The notes beneath the pieces were generated by a model. It was given only the letters and a program-made list of their open reading frames with translations, ran no database searches and was not told where the DNA came from. This document shows, piece after piece, positions 20,228 through 30,347 of a stretch of 64,000 nucleotides of DNA. The stretch comes from Meira nashicola (Eukaryota > Basidiomycota > Exobasidiomycetes > Exobasidiales > Brachybasidiaceae). The stretch's first letter is position 1; each line of letters begins with the position of its first letter. The position numbers and the translations under genes are program-made. The DNA lies in contig BCJU01000001.1 in the NCBI GenBank assembly GCA_001600355.1, forward strand, positions 5,270,013 through 5,334,012, written 5' to 3'.

Positions 20228-21313
20228 CTACCGAGAATCTTCGTTGACCATTTCTGAATCTATTTGTGTTCTAAGCGAATCCTGATTGGAAAGTTGACTT
20301 TGCATATTTTGTTCGTATGCCCATCCGGCTGCATATTCACTCGTTGCATCTTGTCCGCTAACATAGTCATCCGAGATGCTCAAACATGATGTAGACCTTC
20401 CACGGTGAGAAGAGAAATGCTTTTCAGGTACATCATTTGTAAGAACCATACTACGGTCGTGTCCTAAAGGATTGGATTGCAATTGCGCTTTTAACGGACC
20501 TGCTAGCCGTGAAGCATCAACTGGATCGCTTGGAATTTCACAGGCTCCCGCTCTGCTCGCTAATCTACGGGTATGCCTCCCGTTTTCGATTGTTCCTGTA
20601 TCGCTTTGCACTTTTAGAGCTGTGTTTAAAGCATCGTTCAATTGCTCAGCAAATACGCCTTTCTCCTCTTGGATAGGTGAATCAGATGTAGCTGGCGTTG
20701 TGGTTCCTGTATCAGCACCAGAAGAACGTCCGTCATCAGTAGAGAAGCTACCTTGACGTGTGGATGAAGCAGAAGATGACAAAGAGGTGCTCATTGCATC
20801 ATCGTAACTTATGTTGTCTATTGTTGTTGCATCTTCCGCCTTTACTGATTCCTCTTCTTTTACAGATGTGCTGGATGTCATCTTGACAGGACCACGGGGC
20901 ATTTGACTCTTGCTCTTTTTCGAGCTACCTGCACTTCCCGTTCCGGAAGAAGCTTGCACCTCATCTTCATCTTTATTAGCCAAAGCAAAGTTGGAATCTG
21001 TAACCTTGATGAATCGATATCCCTTTGGTCCGCCACGATATTGTCCAATGATGTGATCATCTTCACCACCGTAAAGGTTCACAGTGGGATAGTAGAATCT
21101 CTTGGGTGCCCAAATAAGACCTCCTTCTTCCCAGCCGATCTCTTCAGTTCTTAGTGGAACATATAAAGCGTTTGAACCTAGATCTTGTTCCGGCACTTCA
21201 GGTGCTTTGGCAGGTCGACTATCAGGTGGAGTTAGACGAATTTGTGGAATGATGTGACCACATCTGATCACAACATTGCTGCTTGTTTTAGCTGTGGGCG
21301 TAGAAGCAGACAT
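20228..21313 (-). CDS. Unrecognised protein, globular N-terminus and disordered C-terminus
   Basis: A 361-residue frame from an ATG at 21313. Residues about 10-115 look folded and hold aromatic/Gly segments (WEEGGLIWAPKRFYYPTVNL, GGPKGYRFIKVTDSNFALAN). The rest is rich in Ser, Thr, Asp and Glu and looks disordered. There is no signal peptide, membrane span, zinc motif or nucleotide-binding loop. The aromatic/Gly segment could be a small beta domain for protein binding, but I do not recognise a family. Codon use matches the neighbours. A long gene-free stretch upstream, with ACGCGT at 21554 and a TGACGTC element near 21627, suggests regulated expression (inference). A real gene is likely because of the length and the ordered-to-disordered layout. 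Confidence 0.75.
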   Translation of the reverse strand: MSASTPTAKTSSNVVIRCGHIIPQIRLTPPDSRPAKAPEVPEQDLGSNALYVPLRTEEIGWEEGGLIWAPKRFYYPTVNLYGGEDDHIIGQYRGGPKGYRFIKVTDSNFALANKDEDEVQASSGTGSAGSSKKSKSQMPRGPVKMTSSTSVKEEESVKAEDATTIDNISYDDAMSTSLSSSASSTRQGSFSTDDGRSSGADTGTTTPATSDSPIQEEKGVFAEQLNDALNTALKVQSDTGTIENGRHTRRLASRAGACEIPSDPVDASRLAGPLKAQLQSNPLGHDRSMVLTNDVPEKHFSSHRGRSTSCLSISDDYVSGQDATSEYAAGWAYEQNMQSQLSNQDSLRTQIDSEMVNEDSR

Positions 21314-23677
21314 TTTGTATGAGGATATCGTTGAGGAAGAAGATGTTACGATTGAATCGAGAATTTATACACGAACTAATCTTTCTTTTTGATGATATTA
21401 CTCAATCGGAATGCTAGCAAAAAGTCACCGTAAAAGTAGGGACCTCTTTGGCTGAAAGTTAATTACCTTTCCCGAATCCACGTGAGTGAACTTGGCTGTT
21501 TTCCCCTTTCTTTGAATAAAGGAGCAGTCCGATCGTAATAGGAGATTGATAAGACGCGTAAATGATGAGATCGCGAAAGGAGGCGCTTGTCGGACGATGA
21601 AATTCGCTTTAATTTGAGAAGGCAATGACGTCTTGGCGTTTCTTTGAAGCCGTAATCAGTTCATATACTTTGCTTTGAGATTAGGGATTGATAGATGGAT
21701 AGTTGAATAATTGATTTATTTTTGAGGTGATCGTGGCGTAGGTGGATGAAGGTTGATGATGATATTCAATTCGATCGATTCTCAATATTTCGCCCAGCGA
21801 TGTTGGATAGGTGAGGATTAGGTTGATGTAGCGTGAAGAAAAGAAAAGATGAAGAAGGTGTAGTATATGTATGTATGCCTTTCTGATGTGATTCGTCCCT
21901 TTGTCTATTAATTTGATCAGCCGATACAGAGTGAGAAGGCTCAAATCAATCATACTTAGCAATCAATATTGTCCGTCATTGAGCATACTGCATATCTTAC
22001 CTGCACTTCCCCTCTTCCTCTCCTATACCATACGGTGAATTTACACCCTGTTCGGTTAGTTTAATTGAACGATGCATTATGGGGTGTAATGCAGGCGGTC
22101 TCTTCTTCTCACATTTTGCATGATGACAAACAAATCAAATCTGCATGTATGTACAGTATGCAGCGACATGTAATTGATCGTGCATTTGGGGAGTATTTTT
22201 AATTCGATCTGAGTTTTAAGACAACAAAAAAAAAATGGGCGAAAAAATCTTCCGCCCACCAAAATACGCTATGAAACACAATAGAACTTTTGGGTAAAAA
22301 TTTAAGCAAAACAAAAATAAACACAGGGCAAATGCGCAGCCCGCCTCAACCCCCTCCATCTCAATTACGCATGATAACCCCTTGTCAATAAATAATTCAG
22401 AGATAAACTTACGAACAAATTTCAATTTATCGCCCAAATCCAATCAATGTGTGACGTTGTATTGTCATTCAACAGTCCATTTATTATACAATAAGGGTCA
22501 ACCTGAAAAGAGATATTTTGTGGGAAGCCTAATCAGAAAAAGAGCAAATTAGTGTCGATCCAATCGACAAGCGTGAAAGTTCGATTTTGATACGCTTATC
22601 CTTGATTTTAGAAGCTTAGGTGGAAAACAGGTTTGTCGATCATGAAGCAAAAAAAGAAACGGCGAATAGGATTTTTTTTACTCGTCTGTAGAGTTCTACA
22701 CAGGGTTGGTACACCTTATCGGATGGTATATTTTTCCAAGCTAGCCTCTTTTGGGTCAGGAACCTATGACCGAATGGAATTTAACGTAGAGACAGATTGA
22801 ATGCCTTACTCCACTAGAACACGCGTCGACTTGCTAAGCTGTTTAAGAATAGGCGTCATCGTGCTTGAGCACTGTCGTGATGCTTATTTCAATATGCTCG
22901 GATCCCACAAACAAAGTCGAAACAGATTTGTTGTACGTGGCTTTCTCATCTTCGGGCTCATCAAGAAGGATATGCCCGTGGCAATCATTTTGTTGTATAA
23001 TAGAGACCGCCTTTTACCGCCGCCTTTGTATTGCCTGGGAACTAACTGACTTGCAACATCTTGGCATTTTTGTATTGTATCTTCAACGCTTTATTTCAGG
23101 CCTATCTAAAAGGCCAACCTTATCTTACCCATCATGAGTATAATATATCTATAATTCGGGTCTCCTTACCACCTTACTGCTAGAATTGCGGGGTCATCCC
23201 GATGTATGTAATAAGACTATTTGGCTTAAAGTAAACGTCATTTATTGGATCCTAAGATGCTAATCTGATGACCCTGAAAGTTGAATAAGCTCAAACATGA
23301 AAGTCTAGACTCTAGCGTATGAAAAATTAACATATTCTAGAGCAATAAGGTAAGCAGCGTTTATCACCTTCGTACACAATTACCCAAGTGTGCTAGTTGC
23401 TCAGCATACTGAAAAGACATGTGTGCCCCCCGCACCTTCCGAGTTAAAATTGAACAACACGTCAAGCTGACTAATACACATTTGTCCGCATGGGCCACAA
23501 ACTAAAATATGAAAAGGGGTCCATGTATGAAGTATCTCTTCACCATCAAAACATTGAGAAGTTGGTCAATCTCGATTCGCTGCTGCCAATCGACATTAAG
23601 ATGCATTAAAATAACAAGATAGGCTGCAGTGATTATTTCCATTGCAGCCGAAAGCAAAACAACAACTCTACCTCAGA
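21314..23677. other. Long gene-free divergent region
   Basis: 2.36 kb between an unrecognised gene (minus) and the F-box gene (plus), the largest gap in the window. It contains ACGCGT at 21554 and 22821, TGGCGTTTCTTT at 21634, TGACGTC near 21627 and several homopolymer runs. Short open frames (for example near 22801-23137) show no conserved pattern. A TTTCCATTGCAG acceptor-like site ends at 23647, so a 5' UTR intron of the F-box gene may lie here. No RNA gene was recognised. Confidence 0.5.
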
Positions 23678-25401
23678 ATGACACAAGCCAAAGATATTCC
23701 ACTTGAACTTTTGCCGGCTATCCTTGAACATTTGCAATGGCGAACGAAAGATTTAGCATCATGTGCGTTGGTGAATAAAGTATGGCATAAGTATGCGAAT
23801 CCATTACTATATGCACGTTTATTCTTACGTGATCAAACAAGACTCATTCGTGTTTTTAGAACGTTAAAGGAAAATGCTCATTTAGCTCCTTTGGTTCATG
23901 TGATGGAAATTAGAGTTTTTCCTTTTGGCTTACAAGCTGAATCATTGGAAGCTTTAGAAGAGAGCATTTTGCATACACTACAAAAAGCTATCAATTTAGA
24001 AGAATTATATTGGACAAGGACTGGAAGTTTAACCGATCGAGTGATTCCATTCTTGCCAAGCTTACCTCGACTGCATACACTCGAACTTACGGGATCTTCT
24101 CGCTTTTACACTCCTTCATCTGTCGGTAAACACCTTTTAGATCCCAAACAAACGCCGCAATTGAAACATTTCTCAATCTTACTACCTGACAGAGGAGTAG
24201 TAGCAGAATTACCACAATGGTGCGAAAGAATGGGCTCGAAATTGGAAAGCTTTAGTATTTTGTGTCAACATTCGGCTTTGGTTACTGATTCAATTCTCAT
24301 CGAAGCATCACAACATTTGACAGGTCTTAAAAGATTATCTTTAGCGGGATGTAAGACTCTGATGATGTCTGGAGTGATGGCTCTTTTGAAGAATTCAAGG
24401 TATGGAATTCAAGATTTGGCTTTAGAAGGATTAGCAATGCCTCCTGATTGTCTGCCTAAACTTGCAGTATATCTCGAACAATTGCATTCCCTTTCTCTCA
24501 CCTTCCCAAGACCGGCTCATTCCATCACACACTTTTGGGTGTATTTGACGGATATGATGGATTCTTTGTCAAATATAGAAAACTTTACACTCTACACATC
24601 AAGTTGGAACACGCCAAGAGGAATGTATACAGATACATTGGATAGCGATGAAGATATGGGTGAAAATGACGATGAATCCCATCATGATCACCTACTCAGG
24701 CAACAGCGAAACGGTAATGGAGCTGGAACACGGAGGTATACAGGTAACACATCACAAGATTATCGTAGGCATGAACTTGAAGAGCATGCAAGAAGTGGAA
24801 AACCGATTGTACGAGAGCCAAAGGTGGATTCCTGGTTTTTAAAGAGATTCTTGTCTTCTCGTGGTGAACAATTGATCAAATTACGTATACATGGTATAGT
24901 GATGACGATCGATCAAGTACGGGAAATTTCATTTGGATGTCCGAATTTGAAAGATTTGGTTGTACATCTCTACGAAGGTGATAAGGTATGTGTATAAATA
25001 TAATTGTCAAGATGGAAAAAAAGAGACTGACATGAACTTCTACTCAACAGAATATTCTTCAAAATGCTTTGGTATCTTTGAAGAACCTTAAGTCATTACA
25101 CATCCTTTCATCGATGTATAGCGAAGTATACTTATCGGAAGATAATCTTCGAGAAATTGCGGCAAATTGTTCTACAGAATTACGTCAAATCGGTTTTAGG
25201 AATCGAATTTGGCTTATAGATCGTATACCTGATTCTTCTCTTTCTCAAGCACAAAAAGATTCTCAAGAGGTTAGTGTTCGTACTTTTGACGGTAGAAATG
25301 TTTTCTTTAGAAGATGGGATATGAGCGCAGGCACGTTCCCAGAGGTGCTCTTGGTTGTTCGTGCCTGTAAGTGTAAATGGGATGTCAAAAGAAAAAGGTA
25401 A
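23678..25401 (+). CDS. F-box protein with leucine-rich C-terminal region
   Basis: Probable substrate adaptor of an SCF ubiquitin ligase. The F-box is at the N-terminus (DIPLELLPAILEHL, then DLASCALVNKVWHKYANPLL), followed by irregular leucine-rich repeats (LEELYW, LHTLELTGSS, LKRLSLAGCKTL, LQDLALEGL-like). I use the ATG at 23678 (MTQAKDIPLE); codons before it are in frame but have only a TTG. Exon 1 ends at 24985, the intron is 24986-25050 (GTATGT to CAACAG), and exon 2 starts NILQNALVSLKNLKSL. Without further splicing the stop is at 25399-25401, giving 552 residues. A second intron from 25367 would change the tail (see findings). An acidic, His-rich loop lies near residues 325-370. The substrate is unknown. 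Confidence 0.82.
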
Positions 25402-25829
25402 CACAGAATAATGCTGACATTCTTTCATCTTATTTTCATCTTTTAGAGCCAATCATTCTCTACATCTCAACGGCAAGAACAAAAAATAATCATTTCACTT
25501 ACAGAAACAGCAATGGCAGCCGGCCCTTTTGTACGATCTATGTCAATCTCTCCCAGCACTTCACTGTAATTCTATGCACGATATACACTATCAACTTTTT
25601 TTAAAAAAGTGCAACGCGGTGTTAAAAGTGATACAAAAAGTATCACCGGCAACGCGCCTTCGTGGTGGGGAATTTCTCCAGCATTATCCACGGCGATAAG
25701 GTTTTTTAGTAGAACACAGCACATGCTCAGCTTGAGAAAGATATTCTGGCATGAAATATAAATTCTAGCACTTTCTTTTTGTAAATGCTACCCCTTCCCT
25801 TTCTTCATCTCATATCAAAGATCATCAAA
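25402..25829. other. Intergenic region with hairpin, F-box gene / FMN reductase
   Basis: It contains TTTTTTAAAAAA at 25597-25608, a perfect inverted repeat (GTGATAC, 5-nt A loop, GTATCAC) at 25628-25646, and CAACGCG flanking it on both sides as a direct repeat. If the second F-box intron is used, about 50-90 bp of its start is the F-box 3' end. Confidence 0.55.
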
Positions 25830-26450
25830 ATGACAACAAAGCATGCAATTCCGCTTTTACTCGGATCAGTACGACCAAACAATAATTGTGACGGAATAGC
25901 ATCTTTCATCATAAATCAATGGAATCAAAAAAGTTCATCAAATTCCGAATTACCTTCAATCGTTTCTGCAAAAGATTTGATGCCATCAAATTCATCCCTT
26001 CCGATTGGACCTTTTGAAGAACCACGTTTGACACACAGTATTCATTCTTCCAAAGAATATACCACATCTCAAGTTCAAGAATGGTCAAAAATAATTCAAA
26101 GTTCACCTGCAATTATCATCATTACACCACAATATAATTGGGGTATTCCAGGTCATCTTAAAAATTTATTAGATCATTTATTTAATGAATGGAATTCAAA
26201 ACCATTCTTAATTTTCACTTATGGAGGTCATGGTGGATCGAAATGTGCAGAACATCTCTCTTCTGTCGTTCAAGGTGGTTTAAAAGCTAAACTTGTACGT
26301 GATCCAATCCAAATCACTTTACCGAAAGAATACATCTCGGGCGAAACACGTGTCAATCATAATGGAAGTGGACAGGATGATGCTTTCTTGTTAGAATATA
26401 AGGAAAGTATTACAGATGCCATGGATAATCTGATCAAGGCAATCGCTTGA
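25830..26450 (+). CDS. NAD(P)H-dependent FMN reductase-like flavoprotein
   Basis: Small flavodoxin-fold quinone/FMN reductase of the Lot6 type, expected to reduce quinones or flavins in the cytosol. The FMN phosphate loop GSVRPNNNCDGIA is at 12-24, TPQYNWGIPGHLKNLLDHL is the typical flavin-contacting segment, and YGGHGGSKCAEHL follows. The start is chosen at the ATG 25830 (MTTKHAIPLLLGS), which has an A-rich context and puts the fold at the N-terminus. An in-frame ATG at 25785 would add 15 residues resembling UTR-encoded sequence. Length 206. Confidence 0.9.
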   Translation: MTTKHAIPLLLGSVRPNNNCDGIASFIINQWNQKSSSNSELPSIVSAKDLMPSNSSLPIGPFEEPRLTHSIHSSKEYTTSQVQEWSKIIQSSPAIIIITPQYNWGIPGHLKNLLDHLFNEWNSKPFLIFTYGGHGGSKCAEHLSSVVQGGLKAKLVRDPIQITLPKEYISGETRVNHNGSGQDDAFLLEYKESITDAMDNLIKAIA

Positions 26451-26610
26451 GCAAGCACATGGACCTGCATATACTCATGTTTAGCGTCCTTCACACCCAG
26501 ATCATAAAGCATCGTTGTAATTCTATACAAATCAAATTTCTCTCTAAAATGTATTGAAGTGAGACTAGTGTACAAATGCATGCAAGTGAGAAAAGGAACG
26601 AGGCTGACGA

Positions 26611-28299
26611 TCAATCATCGTGATCGTACTCGTCATCGCTGTTATCGTCTCCGTCGAGCATCTTGCTCATATATGGACCGTCAAGGAAGTATCCCATCCT
26701 TCTATAATAATCTCTCGTTCCTACACCACTGATAACGGCTAATTTCTTACTGCCATGTTCATATCGTGCAATTCGTTCTGCTTGTTCCATCAGTAAAGTA
26801 CCGAAACCTTGATGTTGGAAAAGGGTGGGATCACGAGAATGAATTGGTACCGAAGATCCATACGTGTGCAATTCACGAACCAAACTCGTTTGACCTGCTT
26901 CTAATAATTCAGGTCTGTAAGTTTGCTCTTCGGAACATTTCCGTAATCTGAGCAAAGCCACCAAGACGTCCTTTTGAGGATCTTCATACGACAAAAATGT
27001 TTCCCATCCTCCATTTGCCGTATAATCACGACGAACTAATTCAATCTGCGTCGGTCGCACTTTATCCTTGATTTCGTGGATACCTACTTCACGACTGCGA
27101 ACGTCTCGGCATTCCAAACCAAAGTCTCTGACCCGCTCTTCTGCCAATTGATGCAAATTTCCATGTTCAACACCAGAGGAAACCAGTGGCATCGGAATAT
27201 CACGTTGGACACGATACACACGGGTCCATGGAGGAACAAGTGCTAAGATCCTTGCTGTAAGATCGATCAAGAAAGAAGGCGTGTAACTCTTGTATCTTCC
27301 TGTTCTCCATAGTTCGTACAATCCCGTACCTCGAATGACTAAAGTTGGATATAACTTTAATCCATCTGTTCTGTAATCGGGATTCTCAAAAAATTCGATA
27401 AATTGTGCGATATCACGTTCAGCATCCACGTTCATCAAATTTGGCATCATGTGAGCAACGATCTTGTATCCGGCATCCTTGGCAAGATGGAAGGTTTCAC
27501 AAGTAGCTTTAACTGTATGTCCTCTGTTGGTATCCCTAGCTACATCTTCATAAACTGATTGAACACCAATTTCCAGCCTTGTGCAGCCATACCGTAGCAT
27601 TTGAGAAAGATGAGGTTTGAGACAATAGTCCGGTCTTGTCTCAATGGTGATCCCGATCGCTTTTGTTTTCGCCCTTTCAGAGTATCGTACTGCTTCATCA
27701 ACATCAGAAGTGCTATGACCACTCAAACTATTGTGTAATTGTGCGATGAAGTTGTTCCTGTAATCCTCTGATAAACTCATAAATGTACCTCCCATCACGA
27801 TAAATTCCACTTTATCAACCGAATGTCCGAGTTCCTTCAATTGCTGAATTCGACTTCTGCTTTGTTCAAAAGGGTCATAACGAGCTCGAATTGCACGCAT
27901 GGATGTAGGCTCATATCCTGTATAAGATTGTGTTGAATATTCGAAATCCGAATCAGGTCCTCCAGGACAATAAACGCAAACGTTTCCTGTCAAACTGATA
28001 TGTGGACATCTATGCGGTTTGCTCATCAATGCCACTACTGCGATACCACTTGCACTTCTGATCGGTTTTGCTTTAAGTACAGGTGTTAGTACTTTACGAT
28101 ATTGTTCTGGAATTGCTGCAAGAATATCTGTTAGCCTTGGCATACCTCCATATCCATGCCTTTTACATGCTACCTTTCGAGCTTTGTCCACATTGAGAGG
28201 CTTTCCGGTCTCGTGTGCTTGTACTAGTTGTTGAACAACATCTCCGCATACACGTACCAACGTCTCAGCTGAATTACTAGATTTTGTATTTGCTCCCAT
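26611..28299 (-). CDS. ELP3: Elongator catalytic subunit ELP3
   Basis: Radical-SAM plus acetyltransferase enzyme of Elongator, which makes the cm5 modification on wobble uridine of tRNAs. The cluster-binding cysteines are C98, C108 and C111 ([20 protein letters not shown]). The tRNA-binding N-terminal region, TIETRPDYC and GVQSVYEDV of the SAM barrel, and a C-terminal GNAT domain with [14 protein letters not shown] and [11 protein letters not shown] are all present. Length 562. The last residues form an acidic tail ([12 protein letters not shown]). It is divergent from HGH1 by about 330 bp. Confidence 0.98.
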   Translation of the reverse strand: MGANTKSSNSAETLVRVCGDVVQQLVQAHETGKPLNVDKARKVACKRHGYGGMPRLTDILAAIPEQYRKVLTPVLKAKPIRSASGIAVVALMSKPHRCPHISLTGNVCVYCPGGPDSDFEYSTQSYTGYEPTSMRAIRARYDPFEQSRSRIQQLKELGHSVDKVEFIVMGGTFMSLSEDYRNNFIAQLHNSLSGHSTSDVDEAVRYSERAKTKAIGITIETRPDYCLKPHLSQMLRYGCTRLEIGVQSVYEDVARDTNRGHTVKATCETFHLAKDAGYKIVAHMMPNLMNVDAERDIAQFIEFFENPDYRTDGLKLYPTLVIRGTGLYELWRTGRYKSYTPSFLIDLTARILALVPPWTRVYRVQRDIPMPLVSSGVEHGNLHQLAEERVRDFGLECRDVRSREVGIHEIKDKVRPTQIELVRRDYTANGGWETFLSYEDPQKDVLVALLRLRKCSEEQTYRPELLEAGQTSLVRELHTYGSSVPIHSRDPTLFQHQGFGTLLMEQAERIARYEHGSKKLAVISGVGTRDYYRRMGYFLDGPYMSKMLDGDDNSDDEYDHDD

Positions 28300-28627
28300 C
28301 TTGTCAACTCATCGAGTATATGGTCAGAAAGGAGGAAGGGTTTTACAGGTGCCTATCGAAGCGAGCAGCCAATTAAGCTGATACAGGGTAACTAGCCACT
28401 GACGCATTATAATAGAAAAAAAAATTGGCCGTAAATCGGAATTGGGAAGAAAAATCTCGTGAAATTACATAAGCGTATTTCCTAAACCAAAAATTTTGAG
28501 TTTGAATTATTCTAGAAGAATGCGCTTAGAAAAAAATAGAGTGGTGAAATGCTCCACTCAAGAGTCTCTCAGAGCCGAAAATTCGGTCTATTGCCATCAT
28601 CTCAAATACGACCAAATAATACAGAAA
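28300..28627. promoter_or_regulatory. Divergent promoter region, ELP3 / HGH1
   Basis: A 328 bp gap. An A run at 28420-28430 and AAAAATTTT at 28489-28497 (RRPE-like) are visible. The HGH1 frame continues upstream of its ATG to 28496, but only from a TTG. Confidence 0.45.
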
Positions 28628-30247
28628 ATGCCAAGTGCAAAAGCAGTTCCTCCTCATTTGGAACTGCTAACATTCTTGAGCGATCCAAATGCAAAAGTTC
28701 GTGAAGTGGCATTATCGAACTTGGTAGGATATAGCGCAAAGACGAATCCGCAAAGGACGTTATTGATCGAAAAGCATAAAGGATTAGACGGTAAACCACT
28801 TCAAGGAAGGGATGGCAAAGATGTTGATACGATTGAAGATTTGAAAAGGATATGTCAAGATCAACCAATGGCTGCGCATGATGCATTTTGTGCATTGATT
28901 AATTTGAGCGATAGTCTTTTGGTAGCTCGCAGGATTGGTGATGAAGAATTTTTGTCATTTTTAGTACGTTATATCGCTGATCCGGTCAGCTTATTGACAG
29001 ATTTAGCATGTATGCTTTTGTCCAATTTGACGAAGCTCGAATCGATTGGTGCAATTTTGTTGAATTTGCAATTACCTGCTAGACCTCTATACAACTTTAT
29101 GTCTAACAAAGATTTCGAAGCAACGATGGAAGCCATGTCAGCCGAACCTGATGATCCCGAATACACAGCCAAAAAGCAAAGAGCAGAACAACATAGTAAA
29201 CGTTTAGCAGAGATGACTGCAACTCAAAAAGATGTACCTGCATTGAGTCTCTTGCTAGATGCTTTTGAAGAAGGTGCAGATATTGCAGGAGGAAAATCAC
29301 AATCAGCAACGATTGAAGAAATGCGCACTCGAGCAAGACAAATTCAACAAGGATCAGAACAAAACGGTGAAGAAAGTTCGGAGAAAGTTCCACTTGGACC
29401 TGATGGAAGGCCGGTGATCAAGAGAAAGAGCAATTGCAATTTCTTAGCAAGCGTATTTGCAAATGTTACAACCATACCGAAAGGCAGAGAATTCTTTGTT
29501 ACACGATTACAGAATACCTCATTAGGAGCTGCTGCTGAAGCTGCATCAAAGCAAAAGGATGAAGAAGAAAAAGCAATCACACCACCAGCTCGTGAATATC
29601 CTGTTGCTCGTCTAATGGTTTACACCGAACATCCTGACCTAATCCGTCGTGGAGGAGTGATCAGCACTTTGAAGAACCTCTTTTTCTTGAAATCGTGTCA
29701 CAAAGCACTCTTGGCACCACCACCAATTGACAATTCAGGAACGGCAATTGCAAAAGTAGGAGAAGAAGCGCTTGCTACTGCCAATCAACTTCCTCCTGCT
29801 TCTCGACCTGAACATCTTTCTTCCGTTGATGCTCTACCCAATCTACTTTTACCTCTTTGTGATGGAAAAGAATTAGCAAAGTTGGACTTAGAAGATCAAG
29901 AAAATTTACCTGATGAATGTCAATTGATGGATGAAGAAAAGAAAAGGGAACGTGATCCAGCTTTACGTTTGATGCTAATAGAAGGATTGCTCTTGCTATG
30001 TACAACTTTATACGGAAGACAATGTTTACGCGGAAGGGGAACTTATGTCGTCGTTCGCGAAGCACATTTGGGTGAAAAGGATGAAAAAGTGGCCGAAGCT
30101 GTTGTCAGGTTGGTAAACATTCTTAAACGTGATGAAAGTGAAAGTTCATTGCGTGAATTGGAAGAAGAAATCGGCGCAGAAGAAGTTGACCAAGAAACTA
30201 ACGGAAAAGAAGAGGATGATGAAGATCTAATGATCGAAGAACTTTGA
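28628..30247 (+). CDS. HGH1: HGH1, eEF2 folding chaperone (armadillo-like)
   Basis: Cytosolic armadillo-repeat protein that helps fold translation elongation factor 2 with the TRiC chaperonin. The N-terminal helices (ELLTFLSDPNAKVREVALSNL, 20-mer trimmed here) and the conserved LLSNLTKLE segment match the family. The C-terminal domain ends with LEALLLLCTTLYGRQCLR-like sequence (seen as LLLLCTTLYGRQCLRGRGTY) and an acidic tail. I use the ATG at 28628 (MPSAKAVPPH, AAAATGC context) and not the earlier ATG at 28520, which would add non-conserved residues. Length 539, longer than most because of a charged middle section. Confidence 0.88.
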   Translation: MPSAKAVPPHLELLTFLSDPNAKVREVALSNLVGYSAKTNPQRTLLIEKHKGLDGKPLQGRDGKDVDTIEDLKRICQDQPMAAHDAFCALINLSDSLLVARRIGDEEFLSFLVRYIADPVSLLTDLACMLLSNLTKLESIGAILLNLQLPARPLYNFMSNKDFEATMEAMSAEPDDPEYTAKKQRAEQHSKRLAEMTATQKDVPALSLLLDAFEEGADIAGGKSQSATIEEMRTRARQIQQGSEQNGEESSEKVPLGPDGRPVIKRKSNCNFLASVFANVTTIPKGREFFVTRLQNTSLGAAAEAASKQKDEEEKAITPPAREYPVARLMVYTEHPDLIRRGGVISTLKNLFFLKSCHKALLAPPPIDNSGTAIAKVGEEALATANQLPPASRPEHLSSVDALPNLLLPLCDGKELAKLDLEDQENLPDECQLMDEEKKRERDPALRLMLIEGLLLLCTTLYGRQCLRGRGTYVVVREAHLGEKDEKVAEAVVRLVNILKRDESESSLRELEEEIGAEEVDQETNGKEEDDEDLMIEEL

Positions 30248-30347
30248 AAGAAAGCTCATGTACTAAAATATCCCTTGTATTTCTTCCACAACAATGCTTC
30301 CATAGACCAATTGCATTTTTTAAATCTATCAGATACAGAATAAAATT

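Noticed and set aside
22801..23137. Overlapping plus-strand frames in the 2.36 kb gap
   Set aside because: Rich in Cys and Arg, in two frames at once, no conserved pattern.
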